Shown here: one piece after another, positions 26,225-35,760 of the stretch | Position numbering within the stretch: the stretch's first letter is position 1 | How the letters are laid out: each line of letters begins with the position of its first letter | Assembly (NCBI GenBank): GCA_903905585.1 | Contig: CAIVHB010000084.1 | Coordinates: 56,871 to 120,870, forward strand | DNA from: an uncultured Ferrovum sp. | GTDB lineage: Bacteria > Pseudomonadota > Gammaproteobacteria > Burkholderiales > Ferrovaceae | DNA length: 64,000 nucleotides | Direction: 5' to 3' | The notes under the pieces: generated by a model | What the model was told of the DNA's origin: nothing | Seen by the model: the letters and a program-made list of their open reading frames with translations, nothing else | Databases searched by the model: none | Program-made: the position numbers and the translations under genes

Positions 26225-27107
26225 TTTTGATCAATGGATACAGCTCCATGCTACTCGCATAGAGTCCTGGCTAGAGGAGCGCATCCCTGAAAATAATGTT
26301 ATTCCCGGCCGCTTGCATGAAGCCATGAGATACAGCACCTTAGGAGGCGGAAAACGCATGCGTCCTTTATTAGCCTATGCCTCCGGTGCCATAAGCCAAG
26401 CAAGAACCGAAGACCTTGATGTCGTTGCTGGAGCAGTTGAACTCATTCATGCCTATTCTTTGGTTCACGACGATATGCCTTGCATGGATGACGATGTTCT
26501 CCGCCGAGGTCGCCCTACCTGCCATGTTGAGTTTGGTGAAGCAACCGCCTTATTGGTGGGGGATAGCTTGCAAACTTTGGCTTTTGAATTACTGGCAAAA
26601 AACCCGCTGGCAATCCCTACCTCCAAGCAACTCGACATGGTTTTGTTGCTTGCCGAAGCAAGTGGTGCGGAGGGCATGGCGGGGGGCCAAGCGATTGACC
26701 TCGCATCGGTCAATGTTGAGCTAGACCTCCCAATGCTCGAAAAAATGCATAGGCGTAAAACAGGGGCGCTAATTAGAGCTGCGATTCTTTTAGGAGCGCG
26801 TTGTGGCTTAGAAGACTCACCCTTGATTCAGGCTTGCTTAGATCGTTTTTCTCAGGCTGCCGGCCTTGCCTTTCAAGTCATTGATGATGTCTTGGATACA
26901 GAGGCTGACACCGCTACCTTGGGTAAAACTGCTGGCAAAGATGAAGCAGATGGCAAACCGACCTATGTCAGTTTGCTAGGCTTAGAGGCGGCTCGAAACC
27001 TTGCTCATTCCCTTCATGCAGAAGCCCGAGAGGCTTTATTGCCCTTAGGAGGTCGCGCAAACAGGCTGGCAGAGTTGGCAGACTATATCGTACGGCGACA
27101 TCACTAA
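26211..27107 (+). CDS. ispA: Polyprenyl (farnesyl) diphosphate synthase
   Basis: Condenses IPP with DMAPP/GPP to make farnesyl diphosphate. It has 298 residues from the ATG at 26211. The first Asp-rich motif is HDDMPCMDDD (with two residues between Asp pairs, as in bacterial FPP synthases) and the second is QVIDDVLD. GGGKRMRPLL near residue 45 binds IPP. An ATG at 26196 is possible but gives no better ribosome site. It sits between xseB and dxs, in the same pathway as dxs and as ispH at 51712. Confidence 0.95.
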   Translation: MNLSDFDQWIQLHATRIESWLEERIPENNVIPGRLHEAMRYSTLGGGKRMRPLLAYASGAISQARTEDLDVVAGAVELIHAYSLVHDDMPCMDDDVLRRGRPTCHVEFGEATALLVGDSLQTLAFELLAKNPLAIPTSKQLDMVLLLAEASGAEGMAGGQAIDLASVNVELDLPMLEKMHRRKTGALIRAAILLGARCGLEDSPLIQACLDRFSQAAGLAFQVIDDVLDTEADTATLGKTAGKDEADGKPTYVSLLGLEAARNLAHSLHAEAREALLPLGGRANRLAELADYIVRRHH

Positions 27108-27128
27108 TTTTAGAAAGTATCTCTAATT

Positions 27129-29006
27129 ATGCGCACCCCCACACCTTTGCTGGATTCCATTGACAGCCCTTCGACGCTTCGGCGGATGGATAAACACGCA
27201 TTACCTCAAGTGTGCGATGAGTTACGTTGTTTTTTACTCGAATCAGTTGCCTCAACAGGCGGACACTTATCCTCCAATCTGGGCACCGTTGAGTTAGCCG
27301 TAGCTTTGCATTATGTATTTCACACCCCTAATGATCGCCTAGTCTGGGATGTAGGCCACCAAACTTACCCCCACAAAATTCTCACTGGACGACGCGAAGC
27401 CATGCAGGGCTTGCGAATGAAAGACGGGATTTCTGGATTTCCGCGCCGCGATGAAAGCCCCTATGACGCCTTCGGAACAGCGCATTCCAGTACCTCGATC
27501 AGTGCGGCATTAGGCATGGCGGCAGCTTTTAAGCAGTTAAACAGCACTCAACGGGCTGTTGCCATCATTGGCGATGGCGCAATGACAGCCGGAATGGCTT
27601 TCGAAGCGCTGAATAACGCTAAGGATACCGGGGCTAATTTGCTGGTTATTCTGAATGACAATGAAATGTCGATATCACCTCCTGTAGGTGCCCTGAACAA
27701 CTATCTTGCCAAATTACTCTCTAGTCGCTTTTATTCTGCCGTACGTAAAGGTGGGGAGAAAGTTCTCGGAATCGCGCCTGGGATGCTTGAATTGGCCCGA
27801 AGTTTTGAAGAGCACATGAAGGGAATGTTGATTCCCGGCACTTTATTCGAAGAGTTTGGCTTTAACTACATCGGCCCCATCGACGGGCATGATATTGAGG
27901 TATTGGTTTCAACTTTATCGAATGTACGCGATTTAGAAGGCCCTCAGTTTCTTCATGTGGTAACCAAAAAAGGCAAGGGCTATTCGCCTGCGGAAGCCGA
28001 TCCGATCCTCTATCACGGTGTTGCTAAGTTCGACCCAAAAGTTGGGATTCTCTCAAAACCTTCTAGCAAAACCACGTATACCCAGATCTTTGGAGATTGG
28101 TTGTGTGATATGGCTGCTCAGGATAAACGCCTCGTAGCTATTACCCCTGCAATGCGCGAAGGCTCAGGTATGGTCCGTTTTTCAAGGGAGTATCCCGAAC
28201 GTTATTATGATGTCGGCATCGCCGAACAGCATGCGCTCACTTTTGCAGCAGGCCTTGCCTGTGAAGGCATTAAACCAGTCGTTGCCATTTACTCTACTTT
28301 TTTGCAGCGTGCTTACGATCAACTCATTCACGATGTCGTTTTGCAAAATCTACCCGTTGTTTTGGCGATTGATCGGGCCGGTTTAGTCGGTGCAGATGGG
28401 GCAACGCATGCAGGAAGTTTTGATTTGAGCTACTTGCGTTGCTTACCTAATACCGTTGTGATGACACCATCGGATGAAAACGAATGTCGTCAGATGCTAT
28501 TTACCGCCTTCAACTTAAACCAACCTGTTGCTGTGCGCTACCCCAGGGGCAGCGGGCCCGGAGTCGTGATGGAGAAAAACATGGCAAACATACCCTTGGG
28601 TAAGGCAGAACTGCAGCGTAAGGGAAAGCGAATTGCAATATTGGCTTTTGGCTCGATGTTGTCACCCTCATTGGCTGCAGGGGAAGAACTAGATGCCAGC
28701 GTAGTGAATATGCGATTCGTTAAACCCATTGATGAAAATATGGTTCAGCATATGGCCGAAACCCATGAACTGATTGTCACTGTTGAAGAAAATGTAGTGA
28801 TGGGGGGAGCGGGAAGCGCTGTCGCTGAGTCCCTTGCAAAACTAGGTTTATGCCCCCAATTACTTCAACTGGGCCTACCTGATACTTTTATAGAGCATGG
28901 TGAACCTGCAGAACTGCTCAAAGATGCCGGGCTAGATTCTATGGGCATCACAAAAAGCATTAGGGAACGAATCCCAGAATCTTTAAGTCAGAGAATTGCA
29001 GTGTAG
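27129..29006 (+). CDS. dxs: 1-deoxy-D-xylulose-5-phosphate synthase
   Basis: First enzyme of the MEP isoprenoid pathway: condenses pyruvate and glyceraldehyde 3-phosphate using thiamine diphosphate. It has 625 residues. The thiamine-binding motif [17 protein letters not shown] starts near residue 149 and is followed by NDNEMSIS. The transketolase-like central domain has [16 protein letters not shown], with the catalytic Glu in that segment. The C-terminal domain is present. It follows ispA by 21 bases. Confidence 0.98.
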   Translation: MRTPTPLLDSIDSPSTLRRMDKHALPQVCDELRCFLLESVASTGGHLSSNLGTVELAVALHYVFHTPNDRLVWDVGHQTYPHKILTGRREAMQGLRMKDGISGFPRRDESPYDAFGTAHSSTSISAALGMAAAFKQLNSTQRAVAIIGDGAMTAGMAFEALNNAKDTGANLLVILNDNEMSISPPVGALNNYLAKLLSSRFYSAVRKGGEKVLGIAPGMLELARSFEEHMKGMLIPGTLFEEFGFNYIGPIDGHDIEVLVSTLSNVRDLEGPQFLHVVTKKGKGYSPAEADPILYHGVAKFDPKVGILSKPSSKTTYTQIFGDWLCDMAAQDKRLVAITPAMREGSGMVRFSREYPERYYDVGIAEQHALTFAAGLACEGIKPVVAIYSTFLQRAYDQLIHDVVLQNLPVVLAIDRAGLVGADGATHAGSFDLSYLRCLPNTVVMTPSDENECRQMLFTAFNLNQPVAVRYPRGSGPGVVMEKNMANIPLGKAELQRKGKRIAILAFGSMLSPSLAAGEELDASVVNMRFVKPIDENMVQHMAETHELIVTVEENVVMGGAGSAVAESLAKLGLCPQLLQLGLPDTFIEHGEPAELLKDAGLDSMGITKSIRERIPESLSQRIAV

Positions 29007-29099
29007 TATCCGAGTTGTATGACTTTGTTTACACTGTTTACTTAATGATTTAAATAATTATATTTTTTCCGCGCCATTCCTTTACTCTCAGGAGCCGCC

Positions 29100-29915
29100 A
29101 TGAACACCCGAGATCCATTACTGCCCATCCCTGATGTGCAGAGCACTCCTGATACCCGTCAGCTCGACATCGATCGCGTTGGTATTAAGGGCATTCGCCA
29201 CCCTGTTCGCGTATCGGACAAAACAGGCGGTGTTCAGCACACTGTTGCAAACTTTAATATGTATGTCCACCTACCCAAAGACTTCAAGGGTACGCATATG
29301 TCCCGATTCGTTGAAATTCTGAATCGCAACGAACGCCAGATTTCAGTTGAATCTTTTGGCTCGATGTTGGAAGAAATGGTTAAGTTACTTGAAGCAAAGT
29401 CAGGGCACGTGGAAATGAACTTTCCTTACTTTGTGAATAAAGCTGCACCTGTTTCTGGCGTCACTTCTTTGATCGACTACGAGATCACCTTCATCGGTGA
29501 AATCGAAGACGGTCAACATACCTTCACTGTGAAGGTATTAGTTCCCGTGACGAGCTTGTGCCCTTGCTCCAAGCAAATATCAAACTATGGTGCGCACAAC
29601 CAGCGCTCACACGTCACCGTGACGGCCAAGGTCAATGCTTTTATTTGGGTGGAAGACATTATTCGGGTGTGCGAAGAGTCCGCGTCTTGCGAGCTCTATG
29701 GTTTGCTCAAGCGCCCTGATGAGAAATACGTTACCGAACGTGCCTACGATAATCCTAAGTTTGTTGAAGACATGGTGCGCGATATTGCCCATCGTCTCAA
29801 TATGGAGCCTCGAATCGATTCCTATATCGTTGAATCAGAGAACTTTGAATCTATTCATAATCACTCTGCCTACGCCTTAATCGAGCGTGACAAAATCAAA
29901 CGCCCCATCATCTGA
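29100..29915 (+). CDS. folE2: GTP cyclohydrolase FolE2 (type IB)
   Basis: Makes 7,8-dihydroneopterin triphosphate from GTP, the entry to folate synthesis. It has 271 residues. The metal-site cysteine region is [11 protein letters not shown] (about residues 152-162), and the catalytic glutamate region is [21 protein letters not shown]. FolE2 is metal-promiscuous and in some bacteria is Zur-regulated; no clear Zur box was seen in the AT-rich 93-base upstream gap. AGGAG lies five bases before the ATG. A terminator follows. Confidence 0.96.
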   Translation: MNTRDPLLPIPDVQSTPDTRQLDIDRVGIKGIRHPVRVSDKTGGVQHTVANFNMYVHLPKDFKGTHMSRFVEILNRNERQISVESFGSMLEEMVKLLEAKSGHVEMNFPYFVNKAAPVSGVTSLIDYEITFIGEIEDGQHTFTVKVLVPVTSLCPCSKQISNYGAHNQRSHVTVTAKVNAFIWVEDIIRVCEESASCELYGLLKRPDEKYVTERAYDNPKFVEDMVRDIAHRLNMEPRIDSYIVESENFESIHNHSAYALIERDKIKRPII

Positions 29916-29932
29916 TCTTGAGCGGCCCCAAC

Positions 29933-29963
29933 AAAAAAGCCCGCTTGATGAGTGGGCTTTTTT
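29933..29963. terminator. Bidirectional terminator between folE2 and glnS
   Basis: Six A, a GCCCGC/GTGGGC stem with a seven-base loop, then six T. It serves folE2 (+) and, read the other way, glnS (-), whose stop codon is five bases away. Confidence 0.88.
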
Positions 29964-29967
29964 ATTA

Positions 29968-31647
29968 CTAACGTTTCTGCCAAGTGTCTTTAAGGGTCAC
30001 CGCAAGATTGAATACCGGATGACTTGGCTGGGAGTCTTTGGTATCCACACAGAAATAACCTTTACGTTCGAACTGCCAATGGCTTCCAGGCTCTGCCTTC
30101 AGCAAGCATTTCTCAATGCGGGCTCCAGCCAGAACAGATTTAGAGTTTGGATTAAGCAGCGGCCTAAAGTCTTCTGCTCCGGCAGGATTGGGATCATTAA
30201 ACAATCGATCGTAAACCCTGACCTCAGTCTCAATACTGTGTGCGTCCGATAACCAGTGAATATTTCCTTTTACCTTAAAGGTATCCGACCCCGGAGTACC
30301 GCTGCGGCTTTCTGGAAAATATTCAGCTCGAATTTCGTTAACCTCTCCATGGGCATCAAGACTAAATCCCGTGCACTTCACCACATAGGCATAGCGCAAA
30401 CGTACCATTCCCCCTGGCACCATCCTGAAGAAACCTTCTGTAGGCTCTGCCATAAAATCTTCGCGTTCTATCCAAAGTTCGCGCGAAAAAGGTACATCCC
30501 GATGGCCTAAATCTTTTTTCTGAGGATGGTTAGGGGCATGACAAATCTCTTCGGTGTCTAGAGGGAAATTCTCAATCACCAGTTTTACTGGATCTAAAAC
30601 TGCAATCCCACGCAGGGCATGATCATTGAGATCATCACGTAGACAGTCTTCTAATACCGAAACATCAATTAGGCTATCTGCTTTAGATACACCAATACGC
30701 TCGCAAAATAACCTAAGAGCCCCGGGAGTATATCCGCGACGACGCAACCCAACGATGGTAGGCATTCTAGGATCATCCCAGCCTTCTACCAAGTTCTCCT
30801 GAACCAATTCAAGCAGCTTGCGCTTGCTCATCATGGTGTAGGTCAGATTGAGGCGGGCAAACTCATATTGTCTGGGGCGATACGGCACGGGACAATTTTC
30901 AATGACCCAATCATAAAGTGGGCGATGATCTTCAAACTCTAAGGTGCAAATCGAGTGGGTGATGTGTTCAACTGCATCCGATACAGCATGAGCGTAGTCG
31001 TACATGGGGTAGATGCACCAGCTATCTCCCGTGCGCCAATGTGGATGATGCCGAATCCGAAAAAGCGCAGGGTCGCGCAAATTCATATTAGGCGAAGACA
31101 TGTCGATTTTCGCCCGAACAACATGGGCACCATCTGGAAACTCCCCAGCACGCATTCGACTGAAGAGATCTATGTTTTCTTCGATGCTTCGATCGCGATA
31201 AGGGCTAGGCTTACCTGGTTCAGTCAGTGTGCCTCGATGTGAGCGAATTTCATCGGCAGTCAGGGAATCCACATAAGCCAGATTGTGCTGAATGAGATGC
31301 ACGGCATACTCATAGCAATGCTCAAAATAGTCAGATGCATAGTAAATGGTCTCACCCCAGCTAAACCCGAGCCATTTCACGGCATCTAAAATAGAGTCTA
31401 CGTATTCGGTATCTTCTTTGGTTGGGTTGGTGTCATCGAAGCGCATATGGCATTCGCCACCAAAATCGCGGGCCACGCCAAAATTCAAACAAATACTTTT
31501 AGCATGGCCAATATGAAGATAACCGTTAGGCTCCGGGGGAAAGCGTGTCGCGACTCTACCCCCGTAGGTATTGGCTTTGAGATCATCGCTCACAATGTTG
31601 CGAACAAAATTTGTAGCGGGAGCGTTTAAAGGTGACGTTTTCGACAT
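29968..31647 (-). CDS. glnS: Glutaminyl-tRNA synthetase
   Basis: Class I synthetase that charges tRNA-Gln, 559 residues. The HIGH motif is PEPNGYLHIGHAKS (about residues 38-51) and the KMSKS equivalent is MMSKRK (about 273-278). FDDTNPTKE and DYAHAVSDAVEHITHS are family segments, and the C-terminal anticodon-binding beta-barrels are complete. Presence of GlnRS means tRNA-Gln is probably charged directly rather than by transamidation. Confidence 0.98.
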   Translation of the reverse strand: MSKTSPLNAPATNFVRNIVSDDLKANTYGGRVATRFPPEPNGYLHIGHAKSICLNFGVARDFGGECHMRFDDTNPTKEDTEYVDSILDAVKWLGFSWGETIYYASDYFEHCYEYAVHLIQHNLAYVDSLTADEIRSHRGTLTEPGKPSPYRDRSIEENIDLFSRMRAGEFPDGAHVVRAKIDMSSPNMNLRDPALFRIRHHPHWRTGDSWCIYPMYDYAHAVSDAVEHITHSICTLEFEDHRPLYDWVIENCPVPYRPRQYEFARLNLTYTMMSKRKLLELVQENLVEGWDDPRMPTIVGLRRRGYTPGALRLFCERIGVSKADSLIDVSVLEDCLRDDLNDHALRGIAVLDPVKLVIENFPLDTEEICHAPNHPQKKDLGHRDVPFSRELWIEREDFMAEPTEGFFRMVPGGMVRLRYAYVVKCTGFSLDAHGEVNEIRAEYFPESRSGTPGSDTFKVKGNIHWLSDAHSIETEVRVYDRLFNDPNPAGAEDFRPLLNPNSKSVLAGARIEKCLLKAEPGSHWQFERKGYFCVDTKDSQPSHPVFNLAVTLKDTWQKR

Positions 31648-31764
31648 GATGGGGAAATTAGAAAAAATATACTTTAAGTGGCTGAAGATCAGACTTTCAT
31701 CTTATGCTAGGGTCTGCAACTTTGTCGCGGCCTTCCTTTGATAAGGTCTAAAAGAAAATTAATC

Positions 31765-32637
31765 ATGCTGACCCAGAATACTATCGCACTCGTATACGAC
31801 TTTGATGGCACTTTATCGCCCCAGCCCATGCAGGAATATACCCTGTTGCCTAAGCTTGGCATTACACCCGATGAGTTTTGGGGAAGAGTAGATCGGGAAT
31901 CTGCCGAGACAATCTCTGAAAAAATGCTGGTTTACATGCGTTTAGTGTTGGAATTGGCAGCAGAACGTAAGGTCAATATTTCTCGAAAAGACTTTTTAGA
32001 GATGGCACCAGATATTAAATATTTTCCTGGTGTTGAGCAGTGGTTCGAGCGCATCAATAATTATGTTTCTCATCACTCTAGGCAACAAGTTCAAGTCTTG
32101 CACTATGTCATATCAGCTGGAATGCGTGAAATTTTAGAAGGCGTATCCATCCGACCTTACTTTAAGCAAATCTACGCATCGGAATATCACTTCAATGAAT
32201 ATGGAGTGGCTACATTCCCCAAAGTCTTGATTACTGACACCTCGAAAACCCAGTATTTATTTAGAGTAAATAAGGGAAAAGAGGCTCTGACAGAATCCAT
32301 TAATGAGCACATGCCTGAAGATCTTCGACCCATTCCTTTTCACAACATGATCTATATTGGAGATGGGATGACCGATGTTCCGAGTATGGCGCTCACCAAA
32401 AAAAATGGGGGGCATACGATTGCGGTCTACTCAGATACGGGCCGCCACGGCAAGGAGGTTTGCGTAGATTTGCTGCGCGCAAAACGCGTGGACTTCATAG
32501 CCCCTGCAGATTATCAAGAAGGTAGTGAGCTCTCGCGCCGTACCCAACTTTTGCTCGATGCCGTGATCAGTGATATTGCTTTTCGTAATGAGGCAGCTCT
32601 GTGCTTACAAGAAAATGGTCTGCGGGATAATGACTGA
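31765..32637 (+). CDS. HAD-superfamily phosphatase-like protein of unknown substrate
   Basis: A 290-residue protein from the ATG at 31765. HAD motif I is YDFDGTLSP (nucleophile and acid/base Asp near residue 11-13), motif II is YVISAGMREI, a lysine is available in the FPKVLITDTSKTQYLF region, and motif IV is YIGDGMTDVPSM. The long helical cap (about residues 20-110) resembles phosphoserine-phosphatase-like HADs. The frame could start at 31738, without better support. Its end overlaps birA by eight bases. Substrate unknown. Confidence 0.8.
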   Translation: MLTQNTIALVYDFDGTLSPQPMQEYTLLPKLGITPDEFWGRVDRESAETISEKMLVYMRLVLELAAERKVNISRKDFLEMAPDIKYFPGVEQWFERINNYVSHHSRQQVQVLHYVISAGMREILEGVSIRPYFKQIYASEYHFNEYGVATFPKVLITDTSKTQYLFRVNKGKEALTESINEHMPEDLRPIPFHNMIYIGDGMTDVPSMALTKKNGGHTIAVYSDTGRHGKEVCVDLLRAKRVDFIAPADYQEGSELSRRTQLLLDAVISDIAFRNEAALCLQENGLRDND

Positions 32638-33469
32638 AAGTTTTGTTGTCGATCCCAAGTCAATCGCAGAAAGGGTCAGTGCTCTTCTTAACCCTATATG
32701 CCCAAACCTCCTCGTTGATGTCAAAGCTGAAACGGAATCCACCAACGCTGACCTGTTGCAATTAAATTATCAAGCCCACTCGCCTTACTGCATGCTGCTC
32801 GCACTAAAACAATCTCATGGGCGCGGTAGACAAGGGCGCCCTTGGTTAAGTGATCAGGGTTCCTTAACTTTTTCTCTGCGCTGGCAATTTAAACGATCGG
32901 CCGACACGTTAAGCGGGCTTCCACTTGCTGTTGCTGTAGCCGCTTTGAATGGCCTTAAATCTCTTGGAGTGCAGGATCTCTCTATAAAATGGCCTAACGA
33001 TTTGCTTAAGGGTACAGGTAAGTTGGGCGGCATTCTTCTTGAGCTTGGAAAGCCCCTTTCAGATGGAATGACAAACGCTGTGATCGGAATAGGGATTAAT
33101 CTTCAGCTCCCTTTTGAGCTGAGTAAATTTGATTATAAAGTCGCGGCAATTCATGAATCTGCCAGCGCTGAATATATTGCAAATATCCGTGAAGACACCC
33201 TCGTCGCCATTCTTAAGACACTCCTCCCCGCACTCATCAAATTTGATGCGGAAGGTTTTAGTATTTTTCGACAAGAATGGATGGGGCATGCGGCATGGCT
33301 GGGTCAAAAGGTTGAACTCAGCACTGGAACGCAAGGAACCTTGATAGGCGTAGATCAAGATGGTGCTTTGTTACTCGATACGGATCTTTGTATTGAGCGA
33401 TTTTTAGCAGGAGATCTATCACTCCGCACTGCCGAGCCTGCGCGCGTTTTTTCTTCAAGGGACGTTTAA
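32630..33469 (+). CDS. birA: Biotin--[acetyl-CoA-carboxylase] ligase without DNA-binding domain
   Basis: Attaches biotin to carrier proteins. From the ATG at 32630 it has 279 residues. The catalytic domain has ESTNADLLQ, the biotinyl-AMP loop GRGRQGRPWLS and KWPNDLLKGTGKLGG, plus the small C-terminal domain. The N-terminal helix-turn-helix of the E. coli repressor-ligase is absent, so it should not regulate biotin genes. It overlaps the HAD gene by eight bases and coaX by one, consistent with an operon. Confidence 0.93.
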   Translation: MTESFVVDPKSIAERVSALLNPICPNLLVDVKAETESTNADLLQLNYQAHSPYCMLLALKQSHGRGRQGRPWLSDQGSLTFSLRWQFKRSADTLSGLPLAVAVAALNGLKSLGVQDLSIKWPNDLLKGTGKLGGILLELGKPLSDGMTNAVIGIGINLQLPFELSKFDYKVAAIHESASAEYIANIREDTLVAILKTLLPALIKFDAEGFSIFRQEWMGHAAWLGQKVELSTGTQGTLIGVDQDGALLLDTDLCIERFLAGDLSLRTAEPARVFSSRDV

Positions 33470-34305
33470 TGTTGCTCGCATTAGATATAGGAAATAGTCG
33501 AATTAAGTGGGGGATTTTTGATGGCCAAACCCCCAAAGGCCGAGGCTACTTTTCAACCGAACAATTTAGAGACAGCGAAGACGATCTCTCTGTTTTTGAA
33601 CTCAATGGTTCTGGAGGCGAAAGCCCAACTCAAATTACTCCAGTCAATGCAGGAAATTCAAAAGAACTTCCCATGCTTTTGGGCTCGGTTTCGAAATTAG
33701 CGCTGTGTTCAGTAGCGGGAAAGTCTATTGAAGATGGCCTGCTTGCCCATCTTTATTCGATTGGCTTGGCACCTTCAATCCACATCTGGCGTGTGATATC
33801 TTCTCGGCAGGACTGTGGTGTGATTAACCGCTACGATCACCCTGAACGCTTGGGAGCTGACCGCTGGGCCGCGCTGATTGCAGCACGGGCTTGGGCTCAA
33901 TCTCCCTTAGTGGTAGTGATGGCAGGAACAGCCAGTACAGTAGACGCGCTCAAAACTGATGGGCATTTTCTGGGTGGTACTATTTTACCCGGCATAAGAC
34001 TGATGCCAAAAAGCCTTTACGAGCGCACGGCAGGCATCAAAGAGGGCGAGGGGAGTTGGGCAGAATTCCCCACCAATACAGCTGATGCAGTTACAAGCGG
34101 TGTACTTGCTGCTACAGCTGGCGCGATTGCAGGCATGATTCACAATCTTCAACAAATTCAGCATGAACCGGTTCAACTGCTTTTGTCTGGCGGCAACAGC
34201 CCATTACTGCTCCCCAGGCTCAGTGCTTTGGGCTTCGCCCCTCACTATGAGCGCGATCTTGTCTTGCAGGGTATTGCTTTGATGAGTGCTGCTTCTGAAG
34301 AATAA
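33469..34305 (+). CDS. coaX: Type III pantothenate kinase
   Basis: First committed step of CoA synthesis. It has 278 residues. The phosphate-binding DIGNSRIKWGIFDG opens the protein, PERLGADRWAALIAAR is the substrate motif, and AGTASTVDAL with FLGGTILPG (about 155-175) completes the ASKHA fold. The ATG shares its A with the birA stop. It lies in the same window as coaE, though in a different operon. Confidence 0.95.
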   Translation: MLLALDIGNSRIKWGIFDGQTPKGRGYFSTEQFRDSEDDLSVFELNGSGGESPTQITPVNAGNSKELPMLLGSVSKLALCSVAGKSIEDGLLAHLYSIGLAPSIHIWRVISSRQDCGVINRYDHPERLGADRWAALIAARAWAQSPLVVVMAGTASTVDALKTDGHFLGGTILPGIRLMPKSLYERTAGIKEGEGSWAEFPTNTADAVTSGVLAATAGAIAGMIHNLQQIQHEPVQLLLSGGNSPLLLPRLSALGFAPHYERDLVLQGIALMSAASEE

Positions 34306-34318
34306 AAATCAAGAAGCG

Positions 34319-34810
34319 CTAGAGGCGGATTTTTTTGAGGAGTGCAGTGGTAGATCGCTCGTGCTCGAAGGGAATAGCGAGCACCTTTCCACCGCGATCC
34401 CAAACAAGTTGATTGCCTACGATTTGCTCAACTGGCCAGTCACCGCCTTTGACAAGCACATCGGGTAACACAAGCCTTATAGTTTCTAAAGGTGTCTCTT
34501 CTTCAAACCAAGTCACAAGATCCACGCAGGCCAGTGCGGCAACGACTGCTACGCGATCTTCAAGCATGTTTATAGGGCGGTCATCACCTTTGCCGAGGCA
34601 TTTGACTGATCCATCTGAGTTCAAAGCCAATACTAAGGCAGCCCCTTCATCGCGCGCACGGGACAAATAAGTCACATGTCCACGATGCAGAATATCAAAT
34701 ACTCCGTTGGTAAAAACCAAAGGGCGAGGAAGAGACTGACAGCGCTCTTTCAGCGCTGCAGGAGGACAAATTTTAGCTTCAAAACCCGGGGGTAAAAATC
34801 CCTCAGGCAC
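34319..34810 (-). CDS. rfaE2: D-glycero-beta-D-manno-heptose 1-phosphate adenylyltransferase (RfaE2 type)
   Basis: Nucleotidyltransferase of the LPS-core ADP-heptose pathway. It has 163 residues, corresponding to the C-terminal half of bifunctional HldE; the kinase half is absent here, so this is the split form. Motifs are FTNGVFDILHRGHVTYL (HxGH) and the nucleotide loop ending FEHERSTTALL. GTG start, overlapping the ferritin-like gene by eight bases. Confidence 0.9.
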   Translation of the reverse strand: MPEGFLPPGFEAKICPPAALKERCQSLPRPLVFTNGVFDILHRGHVTYLSRARDEGAALVLALNSDGSVKCLGKGDDRPINMLEDRVAVVAALACVDLVTWFEEETPLETIRLVLPDVLVKGGDWPVEQIVGNQLVWDRGGKVLAIPFEHERSTTALLKKIRL

Positions 34811-35630
34811 TCGCTAAATCTTCCTTACGGAAACGATTGAGGTCTTGTACCGTTTCAAAGGTTCTGTCAAAAAGGTTGGAGAGATTGTGCAAAATCATTT
34901 GAACTACACGCGTCTCACAAACTTTGTCGAAATTGATTTGATTATCCAGCCAGTGCGCTAACCACTCAGGATCAGGCAAACGGCTTTGTACTGTGTCACC
35001 AGGGTACAAGTCTTTATTCACATGCAGGTTGGTGGGATGAAGCGCTTTAGCAACTTTGGTATTCGCCATCAATACCCCGATCTTTGCAAAAGCCTGCTTG
35101 GCTTCTGCACCTTTGACATCTAGCGCTTTTTTCATGTATTTCAAATAACATCCACCATGACGGGCTTCGTCTTTTGAAATGGTGTCATAGATGAACTTAA
35201 TGACGGGTTCAGTGTGCCACTCAGAGGCGCGACGATACCATTGCGTCAGGCGAACTTCGCCGCAGAAATGCAACATCAGGGTCTCTAGGGCGGGAGCCGG
35301 ATCAAATTCAAAACGAACGGCGTGCAACTCTTCTTCAGTCGGCAGCATGGAAGGACGAAAACGTCGCAGGTACTCCATCAAGACCAAAGAATGCTTTTGT
35401 TCTTCATAAAACCAGACAGACATGAAGGCTGAAAAATCGCTATCACCCACATTGTCTCGCAAGAACATTTCGGTAGCAGGCAATGCAGCCCACTCCGTAA
35501 TTGCGTTCATTCTGATGGTTTCAGCTTGCTCATCGGTGAGTTTGTCAGCTTCAAAGCTATCCCAAGGGATATCTTCATCCATGGACCAACGTGCTTTTTC
35601 AAGAGATTTGAAGAGCTCAGGGTATAGCAT
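34803..35630 (-). CDS. Ferritin-like di-iron protein of unknown function
   Basis: A 275-residue all-helical protein. Candidate di-iron ligands are Glu plus EEQKH (about residues 74-78) in one helix pair and a Glu with DEARH (about 152-156) in the second, the ExxH pattern of ferritin-like oxidases and acyl-ACP-desaturase-like proteins. From the ATG at 35630 an AAGG lies seven bases upstream; a TTG six bases earlier is possible. It is divergent from the FAD/DUF1365/methyltransferase operon and shares a 130-base intergenic region containing palindromes. Confidence 0.75.
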   Translation of the reverse strand: MLYPELFKSLEKARWSMDEDIPWDSFEADKLTDEQAETIRMNAITEWAALPATEMFLRDNVGDSDFSAFMSVWFYEEQKHSLVLMEYLRRFRPSMLPTEEELHAVRFEFDPAPALETLMLHFCGEVRLTQWYRRASEWHTEPVIKFIYDTISKDEARHGGCYLKYMKKALDVKGAEAKQAFAKIGVLMANTKVAKALHPTNLHVNKDLYPGDTVQSRLPDPEWLAHWLDNQINFDKVCETRVVQMILHNLSNLFDRTFETVQDLNRFRKEDLASA

Positions 35631-35656
35631 GAGCAAGCCTTAATTATAATGATGTA

Positions 35657-35670
35657 ATCCTGTATAGGAT
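35657..35670. repeat. Palindrome ATCCT-N4-AGGAT between divergent genes
   Basis: A perfect five-base inverted repeat with a four-base centre, placed roughly where a -35 box would lie for the ferritin-like gene's TATAAT (minus strand, 35648-35643). It could be an operator for either gene. No factor can be named. Confidence 0.4.
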
Positions 35671-35689
35671 AACTGAATTAAGATGTCAG

Positions 35690-35708
35690 TTCCATCGTGG
35701 TGATGGAA
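35690..35708 (+). repeat. Hairpin in the leader of the FAD/DUF1365/methyltransferase operon
   Basis: TTCCATC and GATGGAA form a perfect seven-base stem with a five-base loop, 52 bases before the first start codon. It may be an operator or a leader hairpin. Confidence 0.45.
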
Positions 35709-35760
35709 TCAGCCTCAGAAGATCTGCTGGCTGAAATTCAAGTTTTTAAGGATTTATTGC

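Noticed and set aside
35655..35683. Possible extracytoplasmic-sigma (RpoE/ChrR type) promoter: TAATCC, 18 bases, TAAGA
   Set aside because: It is attractive because of the Rhodobacter parallel for the downstream genes. The -35 differs from the consensus as I recall it, and no such sigma factor is in view.
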